Positions 1 to 8,231 of a stretch of 64,000 nucleotides of DNA are shown piece after piece. The stretch's first letter is position 1, and each line of letters opens with the position of its first letter. A program made the position numbers and the translations under genes. The notes under the pieces are model-generated. The model did no database searches. It was not told where the DNA came from and saw only the letters and a list, made by a program, of their open reading frames with translations. This DNA is from Ferrimonas futtsuensis DSM 18154 (GTDB lineage: Bacteria > Pseudomonadota > Gammaproteobacteria > Enterobacterales > Shewanellaceae): NCBI RefSeq assembly GCF_000422645.1, contig NZ_KE383897.1:73753-137752 (forward strand). Direction: 5' to 3'.

Positions 1-195
1 GGTCAGAAGGTGGGCGATGTTGAAGCCTTTAAAACCTTCGCCGAATACCTGAATACACATGCGACCAATGGCGGTTTCGCGCTCTTCCAGCACTTCGCTC
101 TTACCCATGACCATCTTTAGGCCCAGTGCTTTAGTGTAAAACTCGATGGCTTTATCCATGTCGGTGACCATGATGCCTACGTGACTCATTTTCAT
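1..195 (-). CDS. VOC-family (glyoxalase-like) protein, 3' end outside window
   Basis: The reverse strand reads 65 codons from an ATG at 195 to the window edge, so the C-terminal half is missing. The protein opens MKMSHVGIMVTDMDKAIEFY and continues with a KALGLKMV stretch, the beta-alpha-beta start of the vicinal oxygen chelate fold seen in lactoylglutathione lyases and methylmalonyl-CoA epimerases; the His in SHVG is the usual first metal ligand. A second in-frame ATG lies at 189. Substrate cannot be told from this half. It is transcribed away from the membrane-protein pair at 788-2899. Confidence 0.75.
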   Translation of the reverse strand, partial: MKMSHVGIMVTDMDKAIEFYTKALGLKMVMGKSEVLEERETAIGRMCIQVFGEGFKGFNIAHLLT

Positions 196-787
196 AATAT
201 GGTGCTCCAGATTTGCTGTGGTGGAGTTTGTCTTGTTTCGATGTGGACCAGTATAGGGAGAGTGGCAGGAGACGTTAAATTATCAAATGTGATTTTTATA
301 ATTACATTTTTTTATTATTTTCGATTTAGATTGGTCTGAATAGCCCTAAGTTCAGTAGACACAGAATGATCGATACTGGCGGCAGAGTCGCCAATGAGAT
401 GACTTTTGGAGATGAGCTTTAGAGTCTGTAGAGGGCTTTGGGGCGCGTTTCTCTGTCTGCGCTGTTCTCGTGTCCGGCCGCCAGAGAAGGTATGGGTGTT
501 GCGTATCCCATTTCCAAAAAACCTTGATCTGCTTCACAACATCCCTGTGACGGTGTGTTACCTTAATCCTGAAAATAGAGCAATTGCTCTAAATTGTTTC
601 TTTTGGTTTTCAACCATGTAGACAGAGGTTGGGGAGCAGTGGGGCAGGGGAGCGAGTTTCTCTGCGGATACAGCATCTGACGTCAATGGGGATTGTCCGG
701 GGGGGCCTGGATTGTGAGGGGTTGAAACCAAACAAGGAACAGTCGTGCTAGCTCAGCTGGCTCACTTGATGTTTGAAGGAGAAGGGT
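196..787. other. Intergenic region, no convincing gene
   Basis: About 590 bases without a supported gene. The left part (270-340) is markedly AT-rich and probably holds the promoter of the leftward VOC gene. It includes an imperfect inverted repeat with 8-base arms, AATGTGAT (286-293) and ATTACATT (301-308), separated by 7 bases, which could bind a regulator. Short open frames at 352-621 have unlikely amino-acid composition (many Cys, Trp, Arg) and no start signals. Confidence 0.5.
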
Positions 788-1681
788 ATGGAACCCTCAA
801 ATCTGACACTGGTCGTCTCCATTATTGTCTACGCCGCCGTCACCTATGCGCTTACCGAAGTGTTCCGGCGCTACCGCTATCTGGGCTTTGCCTTTATCGT
901 CGGCTCCCTGTGCACCTTCCCCCTCTGGGCCGAGAACCGGGATACCTGGTTTGAATGGGCCAAGATCTTCAGCGTATTGGTGCCCATGGTGGTGGTCAGC
1001 CTGATGCGCATCGCCGTCTATGAAAAGAAACAGGGGCCGTTCTGGGAGATCTTTAAAAAGCCCTGGACCCTGTGGTTTCTTTTTTTCATCTTGGCACTGA
1101 ATATCACCGAAGCCTCCATTCATGATTGGCAGCTGGGCAACCCCTGGAATGCCCTGTCCGGTTTCTGTCTGGTGCTGACCATCCCCTTCGTCGGCAAGTT
1201 CTGGCGGGTGGAGGACAAGACCTGTGGCGACCTGATTGTGGATTTCCCCCTGGGCTGGTGTTTCCTCTACACCACCTGGAACGCCGCCTTCCTGTTTGGC
1301 TGCATTCCCGATGAGTTTGCCGGTGGCTTGGCGATTCTCATCGCCTGCGAGCTCTACTCGGTGTTCGGTCGCCACGACCTCTACATCATGGGGCGTATCT
1401 ACACCTTGGCGATCTTCGTGGTTCAGTTGGGTTTGACCGACGTTTTCCCCTTTATGGACTCATCCGCCTGGGCCAATCCTGAACTCGCCACCTGGTGGGG
1501 CATCATCAATCTGGTTCTGAGCGTGGCTTACGTGTTCTGGTACAACTGGCAGATGTACACAGGGGGCTGCGACACCAAGTTCCGCCACCCAGCCTCGGCG
1601 CCACAAGGGGTCTTTACCGACAAGGAGCGCCAGCAGTCCATTGGTGGTTTCTGGTCCCATCTCTATTTCCATCGCGCCTGA
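788..1681 (+). CDS. Polytopic membrane protein, DUF5692-like
   Basis: 297 residues. The start is ATG 788, behind AAGGAGAAGGGT; an upstream TTG at 773 keeps the frame but has no such signal. The protein is almost wholly hydrophobic with about eight to nine predicted membrane spans and short polar loops, notably YLGFAFIVGSL and WFEWAKIFSVL near residues 35-65 and a conserved ITEASIHDW element. It resembles the uncharacterised family I know as DUF5692, an attribution from memory. No catalytic motif is visible. The next gene, nine bases downstream, is a paralogue with the same core motifs, so the two probably act together at the inner membrane. Function unknown. Confidence 0.7.
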   Translation: MEPSNLTLVVSIIVYAAVTYALTEVFRRYRYLGFAFIVGSLCTFPLWAENRDTWFEWAKIFSVLVPMVVVSLMRIAVYEKKQGPFWEIFKKPWTLWFLFFILALNITEASIHDWQLGNPWNALSGFCLVLTIPFVGKFWRVEDKTCGDLIVDFPLGWCFLYTTWNAAFLFGCIPDEFAGGLAILIACELYSVFGRHDLYIMGRIYTLAIFVVQLGLTDVFPFMDSSAWANPELATWWGIINLVLSVAYVFWYNWQMYTGGCDTKFRHPASAPQGVFTDKERQQSIGGFWSHLYFHRA

Positions 1682-1690
1682 GGAGGGGTT

Positions 1691-2899
1691 ATGAGATACC
1701 TGAATCGTTTGATGGGGGCGCTGCTGTTGTGGATGTTGGCAGGCAGTGCTTTGGCTGCCGCATTGCCAGAGCAGGGCACCCGGGAGAACTACGACCTAGG
1801 CACCTACCAGATCCTGCTGGAGGGCGTGCCCGGAACCGGCGGACTGAGTTACCACATGGAGTTCAATCGAGGTGGCACCGTCTACATAGAGAAAAAGTTC
1901 AATGGTGAGGACCTGGCAGAGACCCACCCCTTCACCCGGGTAGGCGACGAGATTCGCATCCTGCCTGTGGGGGATGGGCTCATCAAGGACTTCGATCAGG
2001 CCACCCTGACGGTGCTGGACCACGACAACATAGCGGTCAGTCTCAATGTGGCTGGGGAGTCCCTGAAGCTGATGGAGAAGGACACCGAGTTTACCCTCTA
2101 TCGTTGGTATGAGTTTCAGGCCAAGACCCACATCCTGCTGACGCTGATCATCCTGGTGGCGCTCAATGAGCTGTTCCGTCTGGTGAAGTGGAGTGGCTTT
2201 GCCTTCTTCGTCGGCCTGTCGCTGCTGCTGACGGTCTTCGTCTGGCCCTATCAGGGGGTCGCATACTGGTTTAAGTGGGCCAAGATCTACTCGGTAGTGT
2301 CGGCGTCGGTGTTCTTCCTGCTGATGCGCTTTACCCCTTTGCACAAGTACACCTTCGCCAAGCTGTTCTGTGTGGGCTTCTTGGCGCTCAATATCGCCGA
2401 AGCGGTGGCCCAGGACTTCACCATGGGCTTTACCCCCAACCTGCTGAACGGCGTGGCCGGGGTGCTGTCGATTCTGACCTGCTACTACGGCTGGAAAGGG
2501 ATCAAGGCGGACGACTCACCTCAGAAGGATATGGTGTGGCCCAAGATGACCGCCCTGTGGATCATCGCCTACGACGTGTGGAACTTCGTCTACGTCTACC
2601 TGAACTTCCCGGCATCTGCCTCGGCTCAGCTGATGGTGATTGTGGCGGCCACCATTCCGGCGCTGCTCATCAAGGAGGGCACCTGGCTACAAGCCAGGGC
2701 CTACACCCTGGCGGCCTGGTTCATGTTCTACTTCACCTTCACCGAGTTCTACGAACGAAACCTGTGGATCTTCCCAAGAAACGATGTGCTGACCTACTCA
2801 CTGGCGCTGCTGAGTTTGGTGCTCAATATTGCCTGTGTGGTTCAGCTGTGGGAGTTCCGCAAACAGCGTCTGGCGCAGCAACAGCCCGCAGCGGCTTGA
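1691..2899 (+). CDS. Membrane protein with exported N-terminal domain, paralogue of preceding gene
   Basis: 402 residues; ATG preceded by GAGGAGGGGTT. Residues 1-23 form a signal peptide (LLLWMLAGSALAAA). Residues about 24-140 are a polar, probably periplasmic domain. From about residue 150 the protein repeats the multi-span core of its neighbour: SGFAFFVGLSL, WFKWAKIYSVV and LNIAEAVAQDF match YLGFAFIVGSL, WFEWAKIFSVL and LNITEASIHDW. It therefore looks like a duplicated DUF5692-like core with an added sensor- or substrate-binding-like domain. Both genes end at the hairpin at 2919. The periplasmic domain is not recognised; no function is assigned. Confidence 0.7.
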   Translation: MRYLNRLMGALLLWMLAGSALAAALPEQGTRENYDLGTYQILLEGVPGTGGLSYHMEFNRGGTVYIEKKFNGEDLAETHPFTRVGDEIRILPVGDGLIKDFDQATLTVLDHDNIAVSLNVAGESLKLMEKDTEFTLYRWYEFQAKTHILLTLIILVALNELFRLVKWSGFAFFVGLSLLLTVFVWPYQGVAYWFKWAKIYSVVSASVFFLLMRFTPLHKYTFAKLFCVGFLALNIAEAVAQDFTMGFTPNLLNGVAGVLSILTCYYGWKGIKADDSPQKDMVWPKMTALWIIAYDVWNFVYVYLNFPASASAQLMVIVAATIPALLIKEGTWLQARAYTLAAWFMFYFTFTEFYERNLWIFPRNDVLTYSLALLSLVLNIACVVQLWEFRKQRLAQQQPAAA

Positions 2900-2918
2900 T
2901 GTTGGTTTGACCAAGGAA

Positions 2919-2942
2919 AAGGCCGCCTGATTGGGCGGCCTT
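2919..2942. terminator. Hairpin between convergent genes
   Basis: AAGGCCGCC, a five-base loop, then GGCGGCCTT form a near-perfect stem just past the stop at 2899 and 20 bases before the end of the convergent gene at 2962. There is an A-run before it, which would be a short U-run for leftward transcripts, so it can serve both directions. Confidence 0.7.
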
Positions 2943-2961
2943 GACGATCTTGTGGTCTGGC

Positions 2962-3558
2962 TTAGCTGTCGGTGCTCTCGCTGGCAGCGTCATCCTGAGA
3001 GAAGCTGTCTCTGAAGGCTTGCAGCCCTTCATGCATCAGGCTCTGGGTCAGGTCCACATTATCCTTAATGTCGCCATCGAGTACCTGCAGACCATCGAGA
3101 ATGCCGCGGGCTTCATTGATGCCCTTGTCTGCTGCCTCGCCGATGACACCGATAAAACCGTCGATCTGTTCATCCAGGGAGAGGTCGGCGTTCTGTTGCT
3201 GGTAGGTTTCAAAGAACTGAGTGGCAAAGCCCACGATACGGTCTGCGGTGGCTTGTGGTGAGTAGTCGATGCCTTCCTCCAGACCTTTCTGGGTGGCATT
3301 CTCTCCCAGGGTCGGCGCCAGATGCTCGTCTATGGCTTCGACGGCAGCGCGGTAGAGCAGGGCCATGGACTCCTGACCTGAGCTCAGGCTGACCTTTTCC
3401 ATGGCAGAAGCAATGTTGGCGTTGGTCATCGCCTTGGCCGCCTGGGCCGGGCTCTTGCTTCTTGCGACCTCAGAGACGGTCTGGCCGTGATTGCTGCCAT
3501 CGGCAGACTTGTTGCGGGCGACCTGAGAGACCTCTGCCCCATGATTGCGAACTTCCAT
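2962..3558 (-). CDS. DUF5610-like soluble protein
   Basis: 198 residues, no signal peptide or membrane span. The ATG at 3558 has GAGG nine bases upstream; an in-frame TTG sits directly before it. The N-terminal 45 residues are low-complexity (Ser, Ala, Asn, Lys with the recurring phrase GxxVSxVARxKS, seen twice), which suggests a short internal duplication. Residues about 50-190 are alpha-helical and acidic, with the LxxGIDYSP and FFETYQQQ elements I associate with DUF5610 proteins of marine gammaproteobacteria. Biochemical role unknown. It is a single-gene unit between two terminator-like elements. Confidence 0.6.
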   Translation of the reverse strand: MEVRNHGAEVSQVARNKSADGSNHGQTVSEVARSKSPAQAAKAMTNANIASAMEKVSLSSGQESMALLYRAAVEAIDEHLAPTLGENATQKGLEEGIDYSPQATADRIVGFATQFFETYQQQNADLSLDEQIDGFIGVIGEAADKGINEARGILDGLQVLDGDIKDNVDLTQSLMHEGLQAFRDSFSQDDAASESTDS

Positions 3559-3632
3559 CAATTCATACCTCGACTAGGATGCTTTCACTCTATTATCGAC
3601 CAATTATTGAACCGCTTTAATGGGTCAAGTGC

Positions 3633-4925
3633 TCAGAAGTGCCATTGCAGATACAAGGTATTGTAATTGCTGCCCCCTTTGATGCGCCCAAAGGCAGAGG
3701 AGCTTTCAAAGATGGAGCTGCGGTGGTGAATGCTCCAGCCGAACCACACCTGTTCCAGCGCAGCGCTTTGGAACAGATCGCCCAGATTGAGATCGAATGA
3801 GAAGTCCAGATAGTTCATAAGCTTGGATGGACGATACCCCTTTTCCTCCAGGTCGCTGCGCTCGATGTAAGTGGGCCGGCTGACGTAGGAAAGCCCTTCG
3901 GCCACACCAAAGCGCCAGCGTAGGGGCCAGTCGATGGTGTAGTAGGCCTTGATCGCCACAACGCCCTCATAACTGGTCTTTTGCACCTCTGAGCTATGGT
4001 GGTACACCGCGCCTGGGGTGAAGTAGAGGTCAATGGGCAGGCCAAACAGGGTGTCGGTCAGGGGGATGCCGTAGAACACCGAAGTGAGCTGATTGTTGTA
4101 GGGATCCTCCTCCCAGTCGAAGCCCAGGATCTCTCCCAGGTTGGAGGGGGTGGCCCAGCCGTGGGCGACGCGAAGGTAATGGCCCTTGAACTGATCGCGG
4201 GAGAAATGCAGGCCGTTGCTATCGGGCTCGGGAAAGAAGGCGATACCCGCATAGCTTTCCAGGGTGAAGCGCTTGTCCAGGGTGGGCAGGTCGCCTGCGC
4301 CTTCTCCGAGCATGGAACCTTCCAGCTTGCCGATGAAATAGAGGTTGCTGATCAGATGCCAGGAGAGATCGACGCCTGCGCTGATACCGATGTCAGAGCG
4401 TCCCCCGCCGGTGCCCAGGGCGTAGTAGTGCTCGACAAATTCGCGGCTGCGCCAGTCCAGTTGCATCCTGGGCTGGAAGGTGAAAGATCCATATTGATGG
4501 TCAAACCCATAGCGCAGGTGGCCATAACTGCGGCCGTGGCTGTCACTGAGAAGTTCGGTGTCGATGAAGTGGCCGGGCTGTGGGATGTAACGATAGCGGC
4601 CACCCAGGTCGAAGCTGTCCTCCTGGATGTCGTTCTGAAACTCCCTGGGGATGTCGAAGAAGCGAAACCGGGTAAACAGGGTGGCCTGGTGTTGATCCTG
4701 CTGCCACAGGTGATAGCCGGCTTCCAGTCCATGCAGATAGAACTCATCCCCATGGAAGAACATCAGCGGCACGATGTCGGCAACCTGGTCTACCTCGGTG
4801 GCATAAGGGATGTCCGCGTAACGTACGCCGATGGCGATGCCCCAGTCCAGTTGTGGACCACTGCCGGGAACGGCCAAAGTCAGGCCACTGTATAAAAGGG
4901 CCACTGTGCCCATCAACTTCTTCAT
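3633..4925 (-). CDS. MipA/OmpV-type outer-membrane protein
   Basis: 430 residues with a cleavable signal peptide (residues 1-18, ending LTLAVPG). The rest is rich in alternating aromatic and polar residues typical of an outer-membrane beta-barrel, and the protein ends in Phe (LYLQWHF), the usual barrel-assembly signal. The family named after MltA-interacting protein MipA and OmpV is usually about 250-270 residues, so this longer member (as in some marine species) may have extended loops. It is divergent from btuB and its riboswitch, but nothing shows common regulation. Role uncertain: murein-complex scaffold or small-molecule channel. Confidence 0.6.
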   Translation of the reverse strand: MKKLMGTVALLYSGLTLAVPGSGPQLDWGIAIGVRYADIPYATEVDQVADIVPLMFFHGDEFYLHGLEAGYHLWQQDQHQATLFTRFRFFDIPREFQNDIQEDSFDLGGRYRYIPQPGHFIDTELLSDSHGRSYGHLRYGFDHQYGSFTFQPRMQLDWRSREFVEHYYALGTGGGRSDIGISAGVDLSWHLISNLYFIGKLEGSMLGEGAGDLPTLDKRFTLESYAGIAFFPEPDSNGLHFSRDQFKGHYLRVAHGWATPSNLGEILGFDWEEDPYNNQLTSVFYGIPLTDTLFGLPIDLYFTPGAVYHHSSEVQKTSYEGVVAIKAYYTIDWPLRWRFGVAEGLSYVSRPTYIERSDLEEKGYRPSKLMNYLDFSFDLNLGDLFQSAALEQVWFGWSIHHRSSIFESSSAFGRIKGGSNYNTLYLQWHF

Positions 4926-5139
4926 AGGTGCCAGATTTCACGTCTTTTTGTTCCTTATAACCAGCATAAACCCTATGAGTGAAAAAAAACTGAAAAAAAT
5001 TTGGCGGGCAAATAATAGGGATCAGCAGGGCAGGGCGGTCGTCGCAAACCCTTGGGGTGGCTGGTTTGGACGTCTATACGGCCGCTGTTGGAAATCCACC
5101 AAAAGAATGACTGTGGGTTTTCACACACATTTTTCCCTC

Positions 5140-5167
5140 TTGAAAGCGCCGTGATCTCTGGCACAAT
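5140..5167 (+). promoter_or_regulatory. Sigma-70-type promoter for B12 operon A
   Basis: TTGAAA at 5140-5145 and CACAAT at 5162-5167 are 16 bases apart and lie 30 bases before the riboswitch aptamer, the expected position for the leader transcript. Confidence 0.5.
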
Positions 5168-5196
5168 CTCAATCCGTGGCATGGTTATCATGCCTC

Positions 5197-5361
5197 CAAA
5201 CCAAGGTGCGAACGGGATTTACCCCCAGCGCATAACAGGGAACGCGGTGAGAATCCGCGGCTGTACCTGCAACTGTAATCAGAGCGACCCTCAAAACGCC
5301 ACTGGGAAACCGGGAAGGAGAGGGTTGGGATGCTGAGAGCCAGGAGACCTACCTCGGTTTG
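5197..5361 (+). ncRNA. Cobalamin riboswitch A (upstream of btuB)
   Basis: Full-size cobalamin aptamer. Visible elements in order: closing helix CAAACC (5197-5202) pairing with GGTTTG (5356-5361) and AGGT with ACCT; the GGGAACGCGGTGAGAATCCG block; CTGTACCTGCAACTGTAATC; the peripheral GCCACTGGGAAACCGGGAAG arm; and the B12 box GAGAGCCAGGAGACCTACC (5334-5352). It precedes the 14-gene btuB-to-cobD operon, so high coenzyme B12 should reduce both corrinoid uptake and nucleotide-loop synthesis. Confidence 0.95.
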
Positions 5362-5558
5362 CTGATTTGACTCAAGCGGGTTTCTTGAGCAGATAGCCTG
5401 AACGAACAATTTGGAGTATCAAGGTAAGCCACAGGCTTGCCCTCTGAGTCGTACCCATCTGGCTTACGTCTGTTGTATGCGTGCGATCCACAGGATCGTA
5501 CCGACCTCTCCTAGAGAGCATTCCCGCGCTTTTAAAACTCTAACTCAAAGGAAACACC
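5362..5558 (+). promoter_or_regulatory. Riboswitch A expression-platform leader
   Basis: About 200 bases between aptamer and btuB. It holds hairpins CTCAAG/CTTGAG (5371-5389), GGTAAGCC/GGCTTGCC (5423-5441) and CGATCC/GGATCG (about 5487-5502). None carries a U-run, so control is more likely at translation of btuB (AAAGGAAACACC before its ATG) or by Rho than by an intrinsic terminator; this is inference. Confidence 0.45.
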
Positions 5559-7355
5559 ATGAGTTTAAAAACGCGCTTCTCCCTGGTTGCCCTGGCTTTG
5601 GGCGCCGCCTTCTCCGCCTCAGCGACCGAGGACGTGATAGTGGTCACCGGTGACCGCTTCGATTCGGCTCCTGAGCAGCAGCTGACCATCATCAATACCA
5701 TTGAGCGGGTTGAGATTGAGAAGATCAGCCCCACCTCTGTGGCCGATCTCCTTGAGCGCCTGCCGGGCGTCAGCGTCACCCGCAATGGCGGTGCGGGCCA
5801 GAATGCCAATATCAGCATTCGCGGTGCCAACTCCGATCATGTGCTGGTGCTGGTTGATGGCATTCGCATCAACTCCGCCACCCTGGGTTCGGTCAGCTTC
5901 TCCAGCCTCTCTCCCGAGCAGATTGAGCGCATCGAAGTGGTGAAAGGTCCCCGCGCTTCCGTGTGGGGCAGTGACGCCATCGGCGGTGTTATCCAGATCT
6001 TTACCCGCAAGCTGGACCAAGGCCAGTGGTATGCCGGTGCCGCAGTGGGCAGCGATGCCTATGGACGCCTGGCGGCAGGTGTTGGCGTTGGCCATGGCGA
6101 TGGTCGCACCAGCCTGACCCTATCTTCCGAGCAGAACGATGGTTTTGATGCCAAGCGTGATGGCGAGGATGACGATGATGGCTTTGATCGCATTACCGCC
6201 GGCATCAGCGGTGAGCAGACCCTGAACAATCAGTGGCAGCTGCACTGGGTGGGTCAGTACAACACCGGCAACAACGAATACGACAGCTCCTACGGGGGCA
6301 ACGAAGCGGACTTCGACAACTTCTTCTGGAACCTGGGTGCCCAGTACAACCAGGGCGATTACACCAGCAAGCTGACTGTGGGCCAGGCTCGCGATTACAA
6401 CGACAACTTCCGTGATGGCAGCCCAGATCACAGCATCTACGAGACCCGTCGGGAGCAGCTGAGCTGGAGCAACCAGTATCTGGCCAGCGATGTGTTGACC
6501 CTGATTGGCGGTGTGGATTTCTATAACGAGTCTGTTGGTGGTGATTACGATCAGGATGAGCGTGACGTCTTGGGCGTTTATGCCCTGGCCCGCGCCGACC
6601 TTAATGCCTGGCTGCTGGAAGCCTCGGTGCGCTACGATGATGTGGAGAATATCGATTCTGAGACCTCCTACAACCTCAGCGCCGCCTACCGGTTCGGCAA
6701 TGGCTGGCGACTGACCGCAGGCCATGGTACTGCCTTTCGGGTTCCCACCTTTAACGACCTCTACTGGCCAGGTTCGGGTAATCCGGGTCTGCGTTCAGAG
6801 ACGGCGAGCAATAGCGACCTGACCCTGAGCTACTCCGGCGACGGCTATAACGCCTACCTGAGCGTGTTCCGCAATGACGTGGAAGACCTAATTCAGTGGG
6901 CACCTACCGAAGAGCTGAATGAAGCAGGCTGGCCCATTTGGAAGCCTGATAACATCGCCGAAGCCCAGTTGGAGGGGGTGGAGCTGAGTGTTAACTTCAC
7001 CACATCTGGCCTGGATCACCAAGTAGCCTACACCTACCTGGATGCCGAAGATAAGCAGAAGGATGAGCAGTTGGTGGGGCGCAGTGAGCACGAGTTCGAT
7101 TATTCGGCTTCCTACGCCTGGACCCAGTGGGACCTGACTCTGGACTACCACTACCAGGGTAAGCGCAAGGATAAGGGTGATAACTTCCTCGACCCTTACC
7201 ACAAGGTGGACCTGAGCCTGGGGTACGAGTTCTCTGATAACTGGAAAGTGCGCCTGAAGGCCAATAACCTGTTGGATGAGGAGATCGTCTCCAATGGTGA
7301 ATACTATGGTCCAGGTGCCGAGTGGTTCCTGAGCGTCAGCTACACCCAGTTCTAA
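5559..7355 (+). CDS. btuB: TonB-dependent vitamin B12 outer-membrane receptor
   Basis: 598 residues. Signal peptide 1-22 (ending FSASA), then the TonB box EDVIVVTG directly at the mature N terminus, close to the DTLVVTA box of E. coli BtuB. The plug domain (about 35-150) contains LLERLPGVSVTRNGG, SIRGANSDHVLVLVDGIR and EVVKGPRASVWGSDAIGG. The remaining residues make the 22-strand barrel and end in Phe (VSYTQF). Length is typical of BtuB (about 600). It moves cobalamin and other corrinoids across the outer membrane using TonB energy and hands them to BtuF. It is the first gene behind riboswitch A, with AAAGGA before the ATG. Confidence 0.93.
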   Translation: MSLKTRFSLVALALGAAFSASATEDVIVVTGDRFDSAPEQQLTIINTIERVEIEKISPTSVADLLERLPGVSVTRNGGAGQNANISIRGANSDHVLVLVDGIRINSATLGSVSFSSLSPEQIERIEVVKGPRASVWGSDAIGGVIQIFTRKLDQGQWYAGAAVGSDAYGRLAAGVGVGHGDGRTSLTLSSEQNDGFDAKRDGEDDDDGFDRITAGISGEQTLNNQWQLHWVGQYNTGNNEYDSSYGGNEADFDNFFWNLGAQYNQGDYTSKLTVGQARDYNDNFRDGSPDHSIYETRREQLSWSNQYLASDVLTLIGGVDFYNESVGGDYDQDERDVLGVYALARADLNAWLLEASVRYDDVENIDSETSYNLSAAYRFGNGWRLTAGHGTAFRVPTFNDLYWPGSGNPGLRSETASNSDLTLSYSGDGYNAYLSVFRNDVEDLIQWAPTEELNEAGWPIWKPDNIAEAQLEGVELSVNFTTSGLDHQVAYTYLDAEDKQKDEQLVGRSEHEFDYSASYAWTQWDLTLDYHYQGKRKDKGDNFLDPYHKVDLSLGYEFSDNWKVRLKANNLLDEEIVSNGEYYGPGAEWFLSVSYTQF

Positions 7356-7363
7356 CCCAAAAC

Positions 7364-7384
7364 GCGGGCCGCTCTGCGGCCCGC
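7364..7384 (+). terminator. GC-rich hairpin between btuB and btuD
   Basis: GCGGGCCGC, TCT, GCGGCCCGC: nine perfect base pairs, no following U-run. It lies nine bases past btuB, before the btuD ribosome site. It may stabilise the btuB message end or partly attenuate downstream genes, rather than terminate. Confidence 0.5.
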
Positions 7385-7397
7385 CGGAGGCAGCGCC

Positions 7398-8231
7398 ATG
7401 TTTAAGGCATTTGACGACTTACCCCGCAACCCTCAGCCACCCCTGCAACTGGAGGTGGAGAACCTGGGCTGGGGCGATGGCCGCCGAACCATACTTTCCG
7501 GGATCAGCTTCAACATATTCCAGGGAGAGTTTGTGGGTCTGCTCGGCCCCAACGGCGTCGGCAAATCCACCTTGCTTCGCTGCCTCTATCGTTACCTCGA
7601 CCCCACCAGTGGCCGCGTGTTGCTGGGGGGCCGAGACACCCAGACAATGAGTCGCCGCCAGTTTGCCCGAGAGGTGGCGGTGGTGACCCAACACCTGCCC
7701 AGCGGATTTTCGATGACCGTGCGTCAATTTCTGACCACGGGCCTGTTGGCCCAGAGTAACTGGTGGCAAAGGTTGGATCGTCGCAAAGAGCGCATCCAGA
7801 TTGAGGAGATGCTGGAGCGGGTGCAATTGACCGAGATGGCTGATCGCCATTTCGAACTGCTCTCCGGCGGTGAGCGTCAGCGGGTGCTCATCGCCCGCGC
7901 CCTGTTGCAGCAACCCAAACTGCTGCTGCTGGATGAGCCCACCAACCATCTGGACATTCGTTACCAGATTGACACCCTCAAGCTGCTTCGTGGCTTGGGG
8001 GTTACCGTGGTGGCCTCCATTCATGATCTGAACCTGGCCAGTGCCTACTGCGATCGCCTGTTGTTGCTGCACGAAGGGCGGCTGGCCGCCTTCGGCGAAC
8101 CTGGTCAGGTACTGACCCAGAAACAGATCGCCCAGACCTACGGCGTGGATGCTCGCATCGACCCCCATCCTCAGGGCACTCACCCCAGAATTACCTACGA
8201 CTACCACAATAGCGACTATGCCCTTGCTTAA
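7398..8231 (+). CDS. btuD: Corrinoid ABC importer ATPase
   Basis: 277 residues, FecE/BtuD class. Walker A GPNGVGKST near residues 53-61, Q-loop VVTQH, signature LSGGERQR, Walker B LLLLDEPTNHLD and switch SIHDLN are all intact. Start ATG 7398 with CCGGAGGCAGCGCC upstream. It pairs with the BtuC permease (overlapping start at 8218) and BtuF (9731), forming the inner-membrane importer that receives corrinoids from BtuB. The first 18 residues (MFKAFDDLPRNPQPPLQ) precede the usual domain start and look like a short extension. Confidence 0.92.
   Translation: MFKAFDDLPRNPQPPLQLEVENLGWGDGRRTILSGISFNIFQGEFVGLLGPNGVGKSTLLRCLYRYLDPTSGRVLLGGRDTQTMSRRQFAREVAVVTQHLPSGFSMTVRQFLTTGLLAQSNWWQRLDRRKERIQIEEMLERVQLTEMADRHFELLSGGERQRVLIARALLQQPKLLLLDEPTNHLDIRYQIDTLKLLRGLGVTVVASIHDLNLASAYCDRLLLLHEGRLAAFGEPGQVLTQKQIAQTYGVDARIDPHPQGTHPRITYDYHNSDYALA

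Noticed and set aside
286-308. CRP- or FNR-like dyad upstream of the VOC gene
   Set aside because: Spacing between TGTGA and TTACA is nine bases, not six, and FNR bases do not fit; kept only as an unassigned inverted repeat.
406-621. Possible small protein of 71 residues
   Set aside because: Cys/Trp/Arg-rich, no ribosome site, overlaps an opposite-strand frame of similar quality.
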